In this document: positions 9,218 through 18,100 of the stretch, one piece after another
Position numbering within the stretch: position 1 is the stretch's first letter
Layout: each line of letters begins with the position of its first letter
Assembly: GCF_000785435.2 (NCBI RefSeq)
Contig: NZ_JTDB02000006.1
Span: 124,001 to 188,000, forward strand
DNA from: Paraburkholderia sacchari
Lineage (GTDB): Bacteria; Pseudomonadota; Gammaproteobacteria; Burkholderiales; Burkholderiaceae
Reading direction: 5' to 3'
DNA length: 64,000 nucleotides
Notes under the pieces: model-generated
Told to the model about the DNA's origin: nothing
Database searches by the model: none
What the model saw: only the letters and a program-made list of their open reading frames with translations
Made by a program: the position numbers and the translations under genes

Positions 9218-9525
9218 GTGCGCGCCGTGAAAAGGTGGCGCGTTCCAGCGGGTGCAAGCCCGCCCGGCAACCTCTAGCCGGGACGCTCGTCAGTTGTGAT
9301 CACCCAGCGGTGCGGGCCTCTATGAAGCGAGGGCGGTTGTAGCTCGCGATCACGCACCACACGCGAGCCGTGATCGGGGAGCTGTCGTCGTGAGAGCAGA
9401 GGAATCCCTTCTCACTCGTATCGATACACGCCTTGGCCCGGGTCGGACTCTCATCGTGGGCGCTCAGGCCTACCCAGTAAAGGATTGGCAATGTGGCGGT
9501 GTACGGATACCCCCAGATCTACCCC
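9218..9525 (+). mobile_element. probable group II intron 5' fragment (no reverse transcriptase)
   Basis: The segment starts with GTGCG, the usual 5' boundary of group II introns. It contains a series of stable hairpins including GCGGGTGCAAGCCCGC near 9250, a pattern common in domain I of bacterial introns. No reverse-transcriptase/maturase gene and no domain V are seen. The sequence ends abruptly near the 3' end of the porin remnant. Recognition is by pattern, not alignment, so the identity is tentative. Confidence 0.42.
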
Positions 9526-9558
9526 TGCTGAGTGGCGGAACAAAATGGAACTGAGCCG

Positions 9559-10521
9559 CTAAAAGCGCCAAGCCTGCCATCGGGGTTTTGCGACCTTGAA
9601 GGCCGGACTGAACTTGTAGCGGAGACCTCCGGAGAACATCTCCAGTGTAAAGCCCCTGGGCCCGCTTTTATTCGCGGGATTGCGCCCCGGCTGTACGAGG
9701 ACGAGACGGAGAAGTCGTGGAACGTGTATTGCGCGCCCACGTAGTAGAACTGGTTGTTGTTCAGGCCTGTTGAAGGCGCCGTAATGATGATCGAGGGGCC
9801 GGTCTGCGTGAACGGACTGGTGTCGTGCCCGTTGTAGTACACCGCGGCGAGGTTCAGGCCATAGTTCGAATACTGCAGCACAGCCGATTCGCGCGTGCCG
9901 CCTTAGGGTTCCGCCCGGTGCATACTCGAGCGCAAGCGATGCACCGTAGAACTTTGGCGACCGGTAGACGATCGCGTTGTCATCGTAGAGCGCGCCCACG
10001 GGGCCGTTCGTGCTGAACCCCTGCCACCCCGCCGCCTGATTCAGCCCGAGCCACCCCGTGAGGATGGAGCCGAAATACTGCGCACTGCGCACGTCAGTGT
10101 CAGCCATCGCGTAGATCACCGGCACGATCTGGCGGCCCGCGTCGATCGAGCCGAACGGGCCTGACATGCCCGTCGTCTGCTGGTTGAATACGGCAGTGGC
10201 CCCCAAGGCGTCAGCGAGCCCCGTTCTGCCGTTGCTGCTGTTGAATGCGCCCTGCAACTTGAAGTTGACCTTGTAGCCGCCGCCGATGTCCTCCGAACCC
10301 TTCAAGCCCCAGATGCTGGAATAGATGCCACCGTCCTTGAGCTGGAAGACATGTCCGAGATTCACTTTCGACTGGAAATTTGCAGCGTTTGCGCTCTGAT
10401 AGAACAAACCGGAGTCGATCACCGCGTACAGCGTGACCGACGATTGGGCGTGCGCCGCACTGGCGAACGGGATAAGCGCGGCTGCGCCACCCCATTTCAA
10501 TTTCGTTTCGTCTCCAATCAT
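9559..10521 (-). pseudogene. Gram-negative porin (OmpC/DM13 type), frameshifted remnant
   Basis: The start ATG is at 10521 and is followed by a signal peptide (AAALIPFASAAHAQ) and the typical Burkholderia porin opening SSVTLYAVIDSGL. Porin strands run in this frame to LALEYAPGG near 9900. The porin sequence then continues in a second frame (VLQYSNYGLNLAAVYYNG, YYVGAQYTFHDF) and returns to the first frame near 9680 (FTLEMFSGGLRYKFSPAFKV). That implies two compensating frameshifts. The terminal beta-strand usually ending in Phe is also missing, because the gene is cut near the probable intron fragment. Likely non-functional. Confidence 0.85.
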
Positions 10522-10808
10522 ATTGTGATCCCGCTTCGCATTGATGCGGTCGCCAGACGCCCCCCGTCGGAACGGCGGGAATCTGGACCTGGCGAACTCA
10601 TTGCAGCGCTTCCGCGCCGGGTTTGCCACTGACTAGAAAAGCCCCTGCTGCTGCATATAGCGGGCCGGTGGCAACGAAACCTTTGCGCGGTGCGACGATG
10701 CATGAGGCGCCGAACGTGCGCGACGAGTTCGGTGCGCAGATCAGCCGAGTCAAATGCGAAGAGGCGCCCTCGGGCACATCATCCGGGAGCAAGCGTAACG
10801 ATGCGCCT

Positions 10809-11240
10809 GCTTTGTCACGTTGATGTACGCAGGTTATGTGGTCAAAAAAAGCAGTTATCCTTATTAATCAATGCAATTGGCTTTGGCATCAATAGTCCAA
10901 CCATGCCAGGAGGCAAGGCATTCCTTGAGTATGGTGCGATGACACGCCGCGTTCATCCCATGTCTGGGCAACGCGAAGTGTTGCCGGATCGAGCCGAAGG
11001 ATGAGAGAAATGTCCGTGTACGCTTCGAATCACGAAAGCCGGACGTGGCACCTTCACGCCGGCGCGTGGGTTGATGACTGTTCTCTGCCCGGTTGCTGAG
11101 CCGTGCCGCGGCTTTCACGAACACGTGCTTCACACCAGCCAGTTCCGGAATGCCCGCCTGCGCTGCCGGAAAGCGGTGGCCGTGGTAGAGCGATTTCTTC
11201 TTCATGCCAACATCTTACTTCACCGCCAACGTGACAAAGC
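10809..11240 (-). mobile_element. internally deleted IS6-family element
   Basis: Inverted terminal sequences GCTTTGTCACGTTG lie at 10809-10822 (+) and 11240-11227 (-) and bound a 432-bp unit. Inside it, a - strand frame joins the N-terminal 15 residues of an IS6-type transposase to its C-terminal 90 or so residues. The catalytic middle is gone, making it a MITE-like derivative that would need a transposase in trans. The same terminal sequence recurs at 14760. Confidence 0.75.
10864..11205 (-). pseudogene. IS6-family transposase, in-frame internal deletion
   Basis: The 113-residue frame starts MKKKSLYHGHRFPA, an IS6-type transposase N-terminus. It passes directly to AGVKHVFVKAAARLSNRAE, NSHQPTRRRE and FLSSFGSIRQHFALPRH, which belong to the C-terminal part of the DDE domain (the NRAENSHQPTR region). 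Roughly 120 residues, including the first two catalytic Asp, are missing. The open frame is intact, so a short protein could be made, but not an active transposase. Confidence 0.78.
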
Positions 11241-11295
11241 CGTAAATACCTGCCGCGCCGCCTCGGGCGCGCGCCGCGCTGGTTACTTTGCCCGT

Positions 11296-11315
11296 TCACG
11301 AAGTAAGCTTCGTGA
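11296..11315. other. stem-loop upstream of the agmatinase-family gene
   Basis: A perfect 8-bp stem TCACGAAG/CTTCGTGA with a TAAG loop is followed, after 7 nt, by a run of five T. It could end transcription leaving the IS remnant or act as a leader hairpin of the gene starting at 11442. A second hairpin, GCGCCG-CAG-CGGCGC, lies at 11405-11419 just before the start codon. Confidence 0.4.
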
Positions 11316-11441
11316 TCCTCGGATTTTTCCCTTCCGGCATCTTGCGTAGACTCGTTGCGTGATCACCGTGATCCGCCCGCGCCGTGGCCAGCCCGGCCGC
11401 CGGTGCGCCGCAGCGGCGCGTCTTCCACGCACGGAGCCCAT

Positions 11442-12419
11442 ATGTCCAACAACGCATACGATAAAGGTCGCCTCGACCTGCCGTTCGTCGGCATTTGCAC
11501 GTTTGCCAAATCACCGCTGTGCCTTGACTGGGACAAAATCGATGCCGATATCGCCGTCATGGGCGCGCCGTTCGATTGCGGCACCCAGTGGCGAGCGGGA
11601 GCGCGCTTTGGTCCGCGTTCGATCCGCGAAGCGTCGACCCTGTTCTCTTTTGGACATGGAGGCGCCTACGATTTCGAGGACGACGTCGTCTATCTGCCAG
11701 CGGACGAAGTGCGCATTGTCGATATCGGCGATGCCGACATGGTCCACACGAATACGGAAAAGAGTCATGCGAATATCGAGTACGGCGTGCGCAAAATCCT
11801 TGCCGCAGGCGCACTGCCCGTCGTGATGGGCGGCGATCATTCGATCAATATTCCGTGCGTCAACGCATTCGAAGGGCAGGAGCCGTTTCACATCGTCCAT
11901 ATCGACGCCCACCTCGACTTCGTGGATGAGCGCCATGGCGTGCGCCATGGGCACGGCAATCCGCTGCGCCGCGCGGCGGAAAAGAGCGTTGTCACCGGCA
12001 TGACCCAGATCGGCATCCGCAACGTGTCGTCAACGGCGCGAGAAGGCTATGCGCAGGCGCGCGAGATGGGCTCCGACATCATTTCGGTGCGCGATCTGCG
12101 CCGGCTCGGCATACAGGGCGTACTCGACCGGATCCCCAAAGGGGTCCGCTACTATCTGACCATCGACATCGACGGTTTCGATCCCTCGATCGCGCCTGGC
12201 ACGGGGACCCCGAGCCACGGCGGGCTGCTCTATTACGAAGGCCTCGAACTGTTCGCCGGACTCGCGGCACAGGGCGAGGTAGTAGGCATCGATCTCGTCG
12301 AGGTCGCGCCCGATTACGATCACTCGGGCTGCACGTCGATCCTCGCGGCGCAACTGCTGCTCAACACCCTCGGCCGTGTGATGCATCAGCGCAAGCTGCG
12401 CCGCTGCGCTGCACGCTAG
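11442..12419 (+). CDS. agmatinase / ureohydrolase family protein
   Basis: A 325-aa manganese-type ureohydrolase. The metal-binding motifs are all present: GGDHS, DAHLDF and DIDGFDPS. VDLVEVAPDYD matches the C-terminal family motif. The family hydrolyses guanidino compounds (agmatine, guanidinobutyrate, guanidinopropionate, in some members guanidine) to urea plus an amine; the exact substrate cannot be fixed from sequence. The start at 11442 follows an upstream GGAG. The 3' end overlaps the convergent LysR gene by 4 nt. With the amino-acid-type binding protein at 13494 it suggests a nitrogen-scavenging function. Confidence 0.88.
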   Translation: MSNNAYDKGRLDLPFVGICTFAKSPLCLDWDKIDADIAVMGAPFDCGTQWRAGARFGPRSIREASTLFSFGHGGAYDFEDDVVYLPADEVRIVDIGDADMVHTNTEKSHANIEYGVRKILAAGALPVVMGGDHSINIPCVNAFEGQEPFHIVHIDAHLDFVDERHGVRHGHGNPLRRAAEKSVVTGMTQIGIRNVSSTAREGYAQAREMGSDIISVRDLRRLGIQGVLDRIPKGVRYYLTIDIDGFDPSIAPGTGTPSHGGLLYYEGLELFAGLAAQGEVVGIDLVEVAPDYDHSGCTSILAAQLLLNTLGRVMHQRKLRRCAAR

Positions 12420-13333
12420 GGTTTCGAGGCCGCCAGCGAGTGCGCCGCCGCGGCGAGCAGGTGTTCCCGGAACGCCTGCACGACGCGTGTCGATTCGGCG
12501 TTGTTGCGCGTGATGATGTCGAAGTCGAGATGCGTTGCGTATTGGTCGGGGTCGATCCGGCATATCAGGCCGCGATCCACCCATGGCTTTGCATAATGCG
12601 GCGGCAGGAAGCCGATATGGTTACCCGAGAGGATCAGCATTGCACGGCCTTCGACGTTGTCGACGGTCGCTGCCGCCTTCGACATATGCAGCAGCGATAG
12701 CTCCTGTTCGGCGAGATACGAACGGGCCGCGAGGCGGCAGCCGCTCAATTCGCACGCGGGAACCTGCTGGTTCGCCCGTTCACTCAGCGGATGCGCCGTC
12801 GCGCAATATAGTCCCTGCTCTTCGCGGTAGAGCGATGTATATGCAATGCCGGGCGTGCGCGTCGGGAACGGGCCTACGGCAAGATGCAGCCGCCCGTCGA
12901 GCACGTGCTGCACCATGCTCGATGGCGCCTCGATATGCAGGTCGAGGCGCACGTCCGGCGCCGCCTGCCCGAACGTCCGAATCGCGGGCAGAAGCGGCGA
13001 GCACAGGTCGGTCAGCGTCGCCTCGATCAGCCCGAAGCGCAGCACGCCTTGCAGGCGATGGCGCACTGCGCCGGCTTCCATATGAAAGGTTTCGACCGCA
13101 CCGAGCAGCCGCTGGGTGGCTTCGTACAGGCTCGCGCCGTCGTCCGTCAACCGGAATCCGCCGCGGCCTCGCTCGCACAGGCGCACGCCGAGCCGTGCCT
13201 CGAGTTGCGCCATGTATTCGCTGATGCCCGATGCGCTGATATTGAGCACCGATTGCGCGGCGGAAAAGCCGCCACACTGCGCAATCGTCGCGAAGATGCG
13301 CAGCAGCTTGAGATCGTTATCCTGGATCTGCAC
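12416..13333 (-). CDS. LysR-family transcriptional regulator
   Basis: A 305-aa regulator. Residues 1-65 form the winged HTH (LKLLRIFATIAQCGGFSAAQ, then the ISEYMAQLEARLGVRLCER recognition-helix region). The rest is the type 2 periplasmic-binding-like effector domain. It is convergent with the agmatinase-family gene and upstream of nothing on its own strand except 160 nt before the binding-protein gene, so it may control either. The effector is unknown, probably a guanidino or amino compound. Confidence 0.87.
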   Translation of the reverse strand: MQIQDNDLKLLRIFATIAQCGGFSAAQSVLNISASGISEYMAQLEARLGVRLCERGRGGFRLTDDGASLYEATQRLLGAVETFHMEAGAVRHRLQGVLRFGLIEATLTDLCSPLLPAIRTFGQAAPDVRLDLHIEAPSSMVQHVLDGRLHLAVGPFPTRTPGIAYTSLYREEQGLYCATAHPLSERANQQVPACELSGCRLAARSYLAEQELSLLHMSKAAATVDNVEGRAMLILSGNHIGFLPPHYAKPWVDRGLICRIDPDQYATHLDFDIITRNNAESTRVVQAFREHLLAAAAHSLAASKP

Positions 13334-13493
13334 GTTCGTCCTTACGCATGTTGAATTGATCGAAACGTATGATCAGCAAGCGTAACAGTTCGACGCGCTT
13401 CTGTGCCCGCACGGCTCCAGCCCGATCCGCGACGCCGCCGCATGCCACAGGGGCCGCGGTGGAGGCCGCGTGGCGGATCGTGCCGGCGGCACT

Positions 13494-14636
13494 TTACTTC
13501 GCGGCTGGGTCGAGCGGCGAGGGGGCGCCGTTACGGTAGGTGTAGATCGTGATGGGCGAATCGGTCAGATCGCGGTCCTGATTGAACTGGTAGTGGCCGG
13601 AGATCCCATCGGCTTTGATGTCCTGGAGTACCGGGCGATACTTTGCCGGATCGATCGAATCCGCCTTGACCATGGCCTGCGCGACGATGTTCACGCCATC
13701 GTAGAGCGCGGCGCTATAGGTGAGCGGCGAGGTATTGAAGCGCTTCGCGTAGTCCGCCGCAAACTGGCGTCCGGCGGGCGTCTGGCTCAGCACGGGGCCG
13801 CCCTGCGGGCAGTAGACGCTGGCGTCGACCGAGCTGCCGCCGACCTTCGCGAGCTCCTCGTTGCACATCGCATCGCCGCCCAGCAGATAGCCGGTCATGC
13901 CGAGGCGCTTCATCTGCATGCGAAGCGCGCCGGCCTGTGCATAGTAGCCGCCGTAGAAAATCCCCTGTGCGTTGCTGCCTTTAATGTGCGTCAGGATCGC
14001 GTTGAAATCGGTGGCTTTGTCGGACGTGTATTCGCGGGCGACAATTTCGATGCCGTTCTCTTTCGCAGCGTTGATGAACTGGTCGGCGAGGCCCTGTCCA
14101 TAGGCCGTGCGATCATCGACGACGGCGATCCGCTTGAGACTCAGGTTCTTCGCCGCGAACGCGCCCATTCTGCTGCCGAGCTGCGTGTCGCTCGCCGAAA
14201 TCCGGAAGACGAACGGGTAGCCGCGCTGAGTGATCGACGGATTCGATGCGACGGTCGCCATCACAACGCCAGCGTTGTTGACGAGGCTGGAGATCGGAAT
14301 CGCGACGCCGGAGTTGAACGGACCGAAGATCACCTTGACCTTCGCGTCGACAAGACTTTGCGCAACAGCCATGCCGGTGCGCGGGTCTCCGGCATCGTCC
14401 ATCGACATCAGCTCGAAGCGCGTCTTTTGCCCGCCTATCACGAGCCCTTTCGCATTCAGGCGTTCGATCGCGAGCCGTACGCCGTTTTCATCGTCCTTGC
14501 CGGTCGCGGCTTGCGATCCCGTCAGCGGGCCGGTCAGGCCAACCATGACGACCTGCTCCCCTGCCGCGAGCGCACCCATCGACATCATCCCGCAGGCGAG
14601 CGCCGCGAGGCCGTTTGCTATCCAGCGCTGTTTCAT
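13494..14636 (-). CDS. ABC transporter substrate-binding protein (LivK/HAAT type)
   Basis: A 380-aa protein with signal peptide (MKQRWIANGLAALACGMMS... ALAAG) and a type I periplasmic-binding fold typical of branched-chain amino-acid/amide transporters: VGLTGPLTGSQAATGKD near the N-terminus, IFGPFNSGVAIP, and FRISASDTQLGSRMGAFAA. No permease or ATPase gene is adjacent. It must therefore work with subunits encoded elsewhere (perhaps those at 22982-27927) or is an orphan left by rearrangement. Confidence 0.87.
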   Translation of the reverse strand: MKQRWIANGLAALACGMMSMGALAAGEQVVMVGLTGPLTGSQAATGKDDENGVRLAIERLNAKGLVIGGQKTRFELMSMDDAGDPRTGMAVAQSLVDAKVKVIFGPFNSGVAIPISSLVNNAGVVMATVASNPSITQRGYPFVFRISASDTQLGSRMGAFAAKNLSLKRIAVVDDRTAYGQGLADQFINAAKENGIEIVAREYTSDKATDFNAILTHIKGSNAQGIFYGGYYAQAGALRMQMKRLGMTGYLLGGDAMCNEELAKVGGSSVDASVYCPQGGPVLSQTPAGRQFAADYAKRFNTSPLTYSAALYDGVNIVAQAMVKADSIDPAKYRPVLQDIKADGISGHYQFNQDRDLTDSPITIYTYRNGAPSPLDPAAK

Positions 14637-14759
14637 CGTTCTCTCCTCGTAATTCCCGTACCGGGCGAGACCTATTCTCGGTAATCAATTTTGTTTGAGG
14701 TATTTGCGATTTCAGAACTACATTTCGGAAATACCCGAAGTATTTTCTGGAACGGGCGA

Positions 14760-14852
14760 CTTTGTCACGTTGACGAAGCCGTGAAGCAAGATGCCGGCAT
14801 GAAGAAGAAATCGCTCTACCACGGCCACCGCTATCCGGCAGCCATCATCAGT
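14760..14852 (+). mobile_element. IS6-family end with transposase N-terminus (remnant)
   Basis: CTTTGTCACGTTG at 14760-14772 repeats the terminal sequence of the element at 10809-11240. At 14799 an ATG opens MKKKSLYHGHRYPAAIIS, the IS6 transposase N-terminus. Similarity stops after about 17 residues. The two IS6 ends are in inverted orientation with their transposase 5' ends facing the 3.5-kb agmatinase/LysR/LivK segment. Confidence 0.7.
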
Positions 14853-15150
14853 TGCTTTGACACAATGGATGTTGTCTCCTTTCATTTTGCAGTTCTTTTT
14901 CTTCAAGCTGTTCTGCCCGGTCGGACAGGATGAAGGGTTGATTCACCGACGCACAGTGTCGAGTTCGTGAATCAACTCTATGGGTGTTCAAATTTCTCGG
15001 TTCAATACGCAGATTCCGCGTGGCGGAATTGTCGCGAAATTTATTGTCAGTCATGTGCCAGCCTTGGCGAAGCACGCGTGCAATGGACCGATTCGGCCAT
15101 TTCCGAAGTTCACTTCAGCCGATTTCTATTTTTTCAGAATCGCGTGCGAA
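14853..15150. other. intergenic scar between IS6 end and epimerase fragment
   Basis: No gene recognised. The stretch is less GC-rich than its surroundings (for example 14870-14910 and 15110-15145). It contains an inverted repeat, TTGATTCACGAACTCG-like at 14936-14970, where GTTGATTCAC and GTGAATCAAC are separated by about 20 nt. It may be the other side of the deletion that removed the IS6 body and the 5' half of the epimerase gene. Confidence 0.4.
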
Positions 15151-15159
15151 CCAGAATGG

Positions 15160-15667
15160 CTCCCTGTACCGCCACGGTGTGCATGTCGCCACGGAGATGT
15201 TCGGCAAGGTTTACAACGACCTTTACCGGATGGAGGTCGTCTCGATTCGAGTCTCCGAGGTATATGGACCGGGTAACAAGATGCCGCAAGTCACTCGCGA
15301 CATGGTCAAGGCCGTCCTGTCAGGCCAGCCCTTCCGTATGACGGCGGGCGGTGAACATCGATTCCAGCTAATCCACATCGAGGACGTAGCGCGCGCTTCG
15401 ATCCTTGCGTCAAAAGCCAAGGCGGTGAAAGGCTCGGTCTTCAATATCACCGGCGGTTCTCGCGTTTCACTGCGTGAGATGGCCGACATCGTAAAACGCT
15501 CCCTTCCGGATGCTGATATCGATATCGGCCCGGGCTTCTGGCACCTGGACAGGCAAGGCCCCTGGAATATCGAGGCCGCATCGAGGGAGCTTGACTATCA
15601 ACCGTCCCGTCAGATTGAAGAGGGTATTGCGGACTACATCGAATGGTTGCGCAAGAACGCGTACTAA
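15160..15667 (+). pseudogene. NAD-dependent epimerase/dehydratase, C-terminal fragment
   Basis: The frame keeps the second half of an extended SDR: HVATEMFGKVYNDLY after a degraded YxxxK site, VVSIRVSEVYGPGNKMPQ, FQLIHIEDVARAS, FNITGGSRVSLREMADI and a C-terminal PSRQIEEGIADYIEWL. The N-terminal Rossmann motif (GxxGxxG) and some 140 residues are missing, and the catalytic Tyr/Lys motif is altered. It is a truncated remnant ending at TAA 15667, 27 nt before a creatininase fragment, so the two once formed an operon. Confidence 0.75.
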
Positions 15668-15693
15668 ACGACAGAGGGAAGTTTTGGAGGTAA

Positions 15694-16245
15694 GACTGTG
15701 GCGGTAACCACTTCCCCGGTACGACGAGCCTCGACGGTGGAACGCTGACGTTAGTCGTTCGCGACATCGTCAAGGAACTGGGACGCCACGGCGCTAAGCA
15801 CCTGGCTGTAATGAACGGTCATTGCGAGAACCTGTTTTTCGTAATTGAGGGCATCGACCTCGCGCTTCGCGATCTCCGTTATGAAGGATTGACGGATCTG
15901 AAAATCATGCGCTTTGACTATTGGGACTTCACCACCGAAGCGACGCTCCATAAGTGTTTCCCGAACGGATTCCCCGGATTCGCTCTGGAGCATGCGGCGG
16001 TGCTCGAGACCTCCATGGGACTACATGTGTTTCCCGAACTTGTCCGAATGGAAGAGCTTGTCGATGATCGGGCTGCAGTTTTTCCGCCATACGATGTTCA
16101 CCCGACAAAGCAGGCGTGGGTGCCAAGGTCAGGTGTTCTTTCGCCCGCCCAAGGTGCTAGCGCAGAGAAAGGTAAAGCGCTGTTCAACGAGTACGTTGAT
16201 CGGATCGCGATCGCAGTTCGAGAAGAGTTCTCGGAGGCAGCATGA
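15694..16245 (+). pseudogene. creatininase (creatinine amidohydrolase) family, 5'-truncated
   Basis: The reading frame is open from 15694 after an in-frame TAA. It shows the central and C-terminal parts of the creatininase fold: NHFPGTTSLDGGTLTL, then AVMNGHCENLFF (metal-site NGH motif), then GFALEHAAVLETS. The first 85 or so residues with the initial Glu/His/Asp metal ligands are absent. No good start codon precedes the conserved part; the ATG at 15811 would give only 144 aa. It overlaps the next gene by 4 nt. Probably inactive. Confidence 0.75.
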
Positions 16246-17033
16246 CAACCAATTCGGTGCCCGTTGAATATGTCGGCGTGTGGAAACGATCAAAGCTACG
16301 ACGGGGGACAGCGCCTTGGGACTTTACGACGCGTGTGTTTTGGTTACAAACGCCTTTTTGGCACGCCGACATACGCATCGCACCTGACCGACCTGATTTC
16401 TCAAACGTTAAAAGCCTGGCTGACTGTAATCAGGAACAGCTTGATGCACTATTAACGCAAGAGGCGTTCTGCGGCACAACGACGGTCGAGGACGACGTCT
16501 GCAGATGGACGCGGTATATCGACTATCGCTTACGTGACACAGACGACTTCGGCCAAATGGTCTTTGACGGAAACAACGTCGAGGAAATCGGCATTGAAAC
16601 GGATTACTATGAGCTTTGGCATAAGCTCCCGGAGAGCCTTGGGAGAGCCTTTGCGTTACAACGTAACGACCCCCAGTGCAAGCACGGAAGATCGGTCCTT
16701 TGTGTGGCGGGTGACTACTTCATCTATTCACGCGACCGTCCCATGTGGACATCGCCGGCGGTTCGGACTCGTCGAAAGATTCAAAACAGATGCGTCGGAC
16801 GACGCGAACTCGAGGCATTCCTCGATTTTGAGTCGTCGTTCGGCACCGTAAAAGACGGCGTCGGTATGATCGAAATGTCCACCCTGCCCTGGCGCGAGGG
16901 CCAAGTCGCATTCGACCTGAACCTCATAGCTCAAGAGATTGAGGCCGCGCGCACCTCCAATCGTGAAGTGCACGGCTGGGCACCCATCACGGGATCAGGA
17001 GAGTTCAGAATCGAAAACACAGAGGCCGCGTAA
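16242..17033 (+). CDS. conserved protein of unknown function, 263 aa
   Basis: The ATG overlaps the creatininase-fragment stop (ATGA), so it was translated with it. I do not recognise a characterised bacterial family. Visible features: EYVGVWKRS and VFWLQTPFWHADIRIAPDRPDF near the N-terminus, a CRWTRYIDYR segment, YYELWHKLPES, CVAGDYFIYSRDR, and a C-terminal EVHGWAPITGSGEF. There is no signal peptide or membrane segment. The layout of beta-strands with Trp-rich motifs weakly recalls HRI1-like/lipocalin-like small-ligand proteins. Base composition is lower in GC than the surrounding operons, suggesting transfer with the creatininase. Confidence 0.7.
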   Translation: MTTNSVPVEYVGVWKRSKLRRGTAPWDFTTRVFWLQTPFWHADIRIAPDRPDFSNVKSLADCNQEQLDALLTQEAFCGTTTVEDDVCRWTRYIDYRLRDTDDFGQMVFDGNNVEEIGIETDYYELWHKLPESLGRAFALQRNDPQCKHGRSVLCVAGDYFIYSRDRPMWTSPAVRTRRKIQNRCVGRRELEAFLDFESSFGTVKDGVGMIEMSTLPWREGQVAFDLNLIAQEIEAARTSNREVHGWAPITGSGEFRIENTEAA

Positions 17034-17108
17034 TCGAGGCAGCAATATGTGCCGCAGAAGGGTCGATCGCCCGACTGCGGCAACCAAAAAGATGGTAGGA
17101 GTGGAGAC

Positions 17109-17252
17109 ATGGAATCGAAGGCGATTGGTGCAGGCATTCTCGCGACTATAGTGGAGGTTCTCGAAGTACGTGCGGCTGCGCGTACGTCATTTTTCTTCAT
17201 GCATAGGAACAAAGCGAGAAACGCCGCCCGCGCGAACGCCAGCGGCGCGTGA
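17109..17252 (+). CDS. possible small ORF or 5' gene remnant, 47 aa
   Basis: A good ribosome-binding sequence (TAGGAGTGGAG) sits 4-12 nt before ATG 17109. The first residues MESKAIGAGILATIVEVLEV look like the start of a membrane or soluble helical protein. After about 20 residues the sequence becomes Arg/Ala-rich and featureless. It is likely the 5' stump of the next gene of the creatininase operon, cut by rearrangement. Confidence 0.3.
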   Translation: MESKAIGAGILATIVEVLEVRAAARTSFFFMHRNKARNAARANASGA

Positions 17253-17293
17253 TTGCCATTCATGCAATGCGTGCGTTGCCCACGCGTTGACGA

Positions 17294-18040
17294 TCAGCGG
17301 AAACCGCCCGCAGCCAGCACATGCTCGCCGGTCAGCCAGCGCGCTTCGTCGGAGGCGAGGAACACCGCGACGTCGGCGATATCTTCCGGTTGGCCGGCGC
17401 GGCCAAGCGGCGTCTTCGCAATGAAATCCGAAGCCATGTCTGAGCCGGTGATGCCCGCGCTATGCGTGCCTTCCGTTTCCACGTATCCGGGGTTGATCGA
17501 ATTCACGCGGATCTTGCGCGGGGCGAGCTCCAGCGCCAATACGTTCGTGATAGCGTCGAGCGCGCCCTTGGTGCCGGTGTAAATCGCGCTAGCGGGCGGC
17601 GTGATGCGCGTGACGCCCGAACTGATATTGATGACGCTCGCGCCTTCGCCAAGGTGCTTCACGGCCGCTTGCGTGACGAGCAGCGGACCGAGCACGTTCG
17701 TGTTGAACTGCCGATGGAATTCCTCGGCGGTAATGTCCTCAACCGGCGAAAACGCGTACACGCCCGAATTGTTCACGACGATATCGAGCCGGCCGAAGGA
17801 GTCGATGGCCGTTTGCACGAGTTTCGCGGCGTCGGCGGGCTGCGAGACGTCGCCGCCCACGGCCGTCGCCTTGCCACCCGCTTCCTGAATCCGCTCGACG
17901 ACCGCCAACGCGCCCGCCTTGCTGCTCGCATACGTCACCACGACCGCCGCGCCCTCTTTCGCGAGCGCAGTGGCGATCGCCGCGCCAATTCCCTTCGATG
18001 CGCCCGTAACGAGCGCGACTTTTCCTTCGAGCCTGGCCAT
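17294..18040 (-). CDS. short-chain dehydrogenase/reductase (3-oxoacyl-ACP reductase-like)
   Basis: A 248-aa classical SDR: NADP-binding TGASKGIGAAIA near residue 12, the NNSGVY motif (usually NNAG), catalytic Ser in INISSGV, and Tyr/Lys in YTGTK. INPGYVETEG and a C-terminal LAAGGF complete the family pattern. It is closest in look to FabG-like oxidoreductases of broad substrate range; the true substrate is unknown. No operon partner on its strand; it lies between two decayed regions. Confidence 0.88.
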   Translation of the reverse strand: MARLEGKVALVTGASKGIGAAIATALAKEGAAVVVTYASSKAGALAVVERIQEAGGKATAVGGDVSQPADAAKLVQTAIDSFGRLDIVVNNSGVYAFSPVEDITAEEFHRQFNTNVLGPLLVTQAAVKHLGEGASVINISSGVTRITPPASAIYTGTKGALDAITNVLALELAPRKIRVNSINPGYVETEGTHSAGITGSDMASDFIAKTPLGRAGQPEDIADVAVFLASDEARWLTGEHVLAAGGFR

Positions 18041-18100
18041 GACAAATCTCCAAAATGGGGTTGAACCGTCCGCTTGCCGCGCTGCGGCTTGCGTCGGTGC

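Noticed and set aside
11241..11441. A guanidine riboswitch in the leader of the agmatinase-family gene
   Set aside because: Only simple hairpins are visible; I could not recognise the conserved loops of any guanidine riboswitch class.
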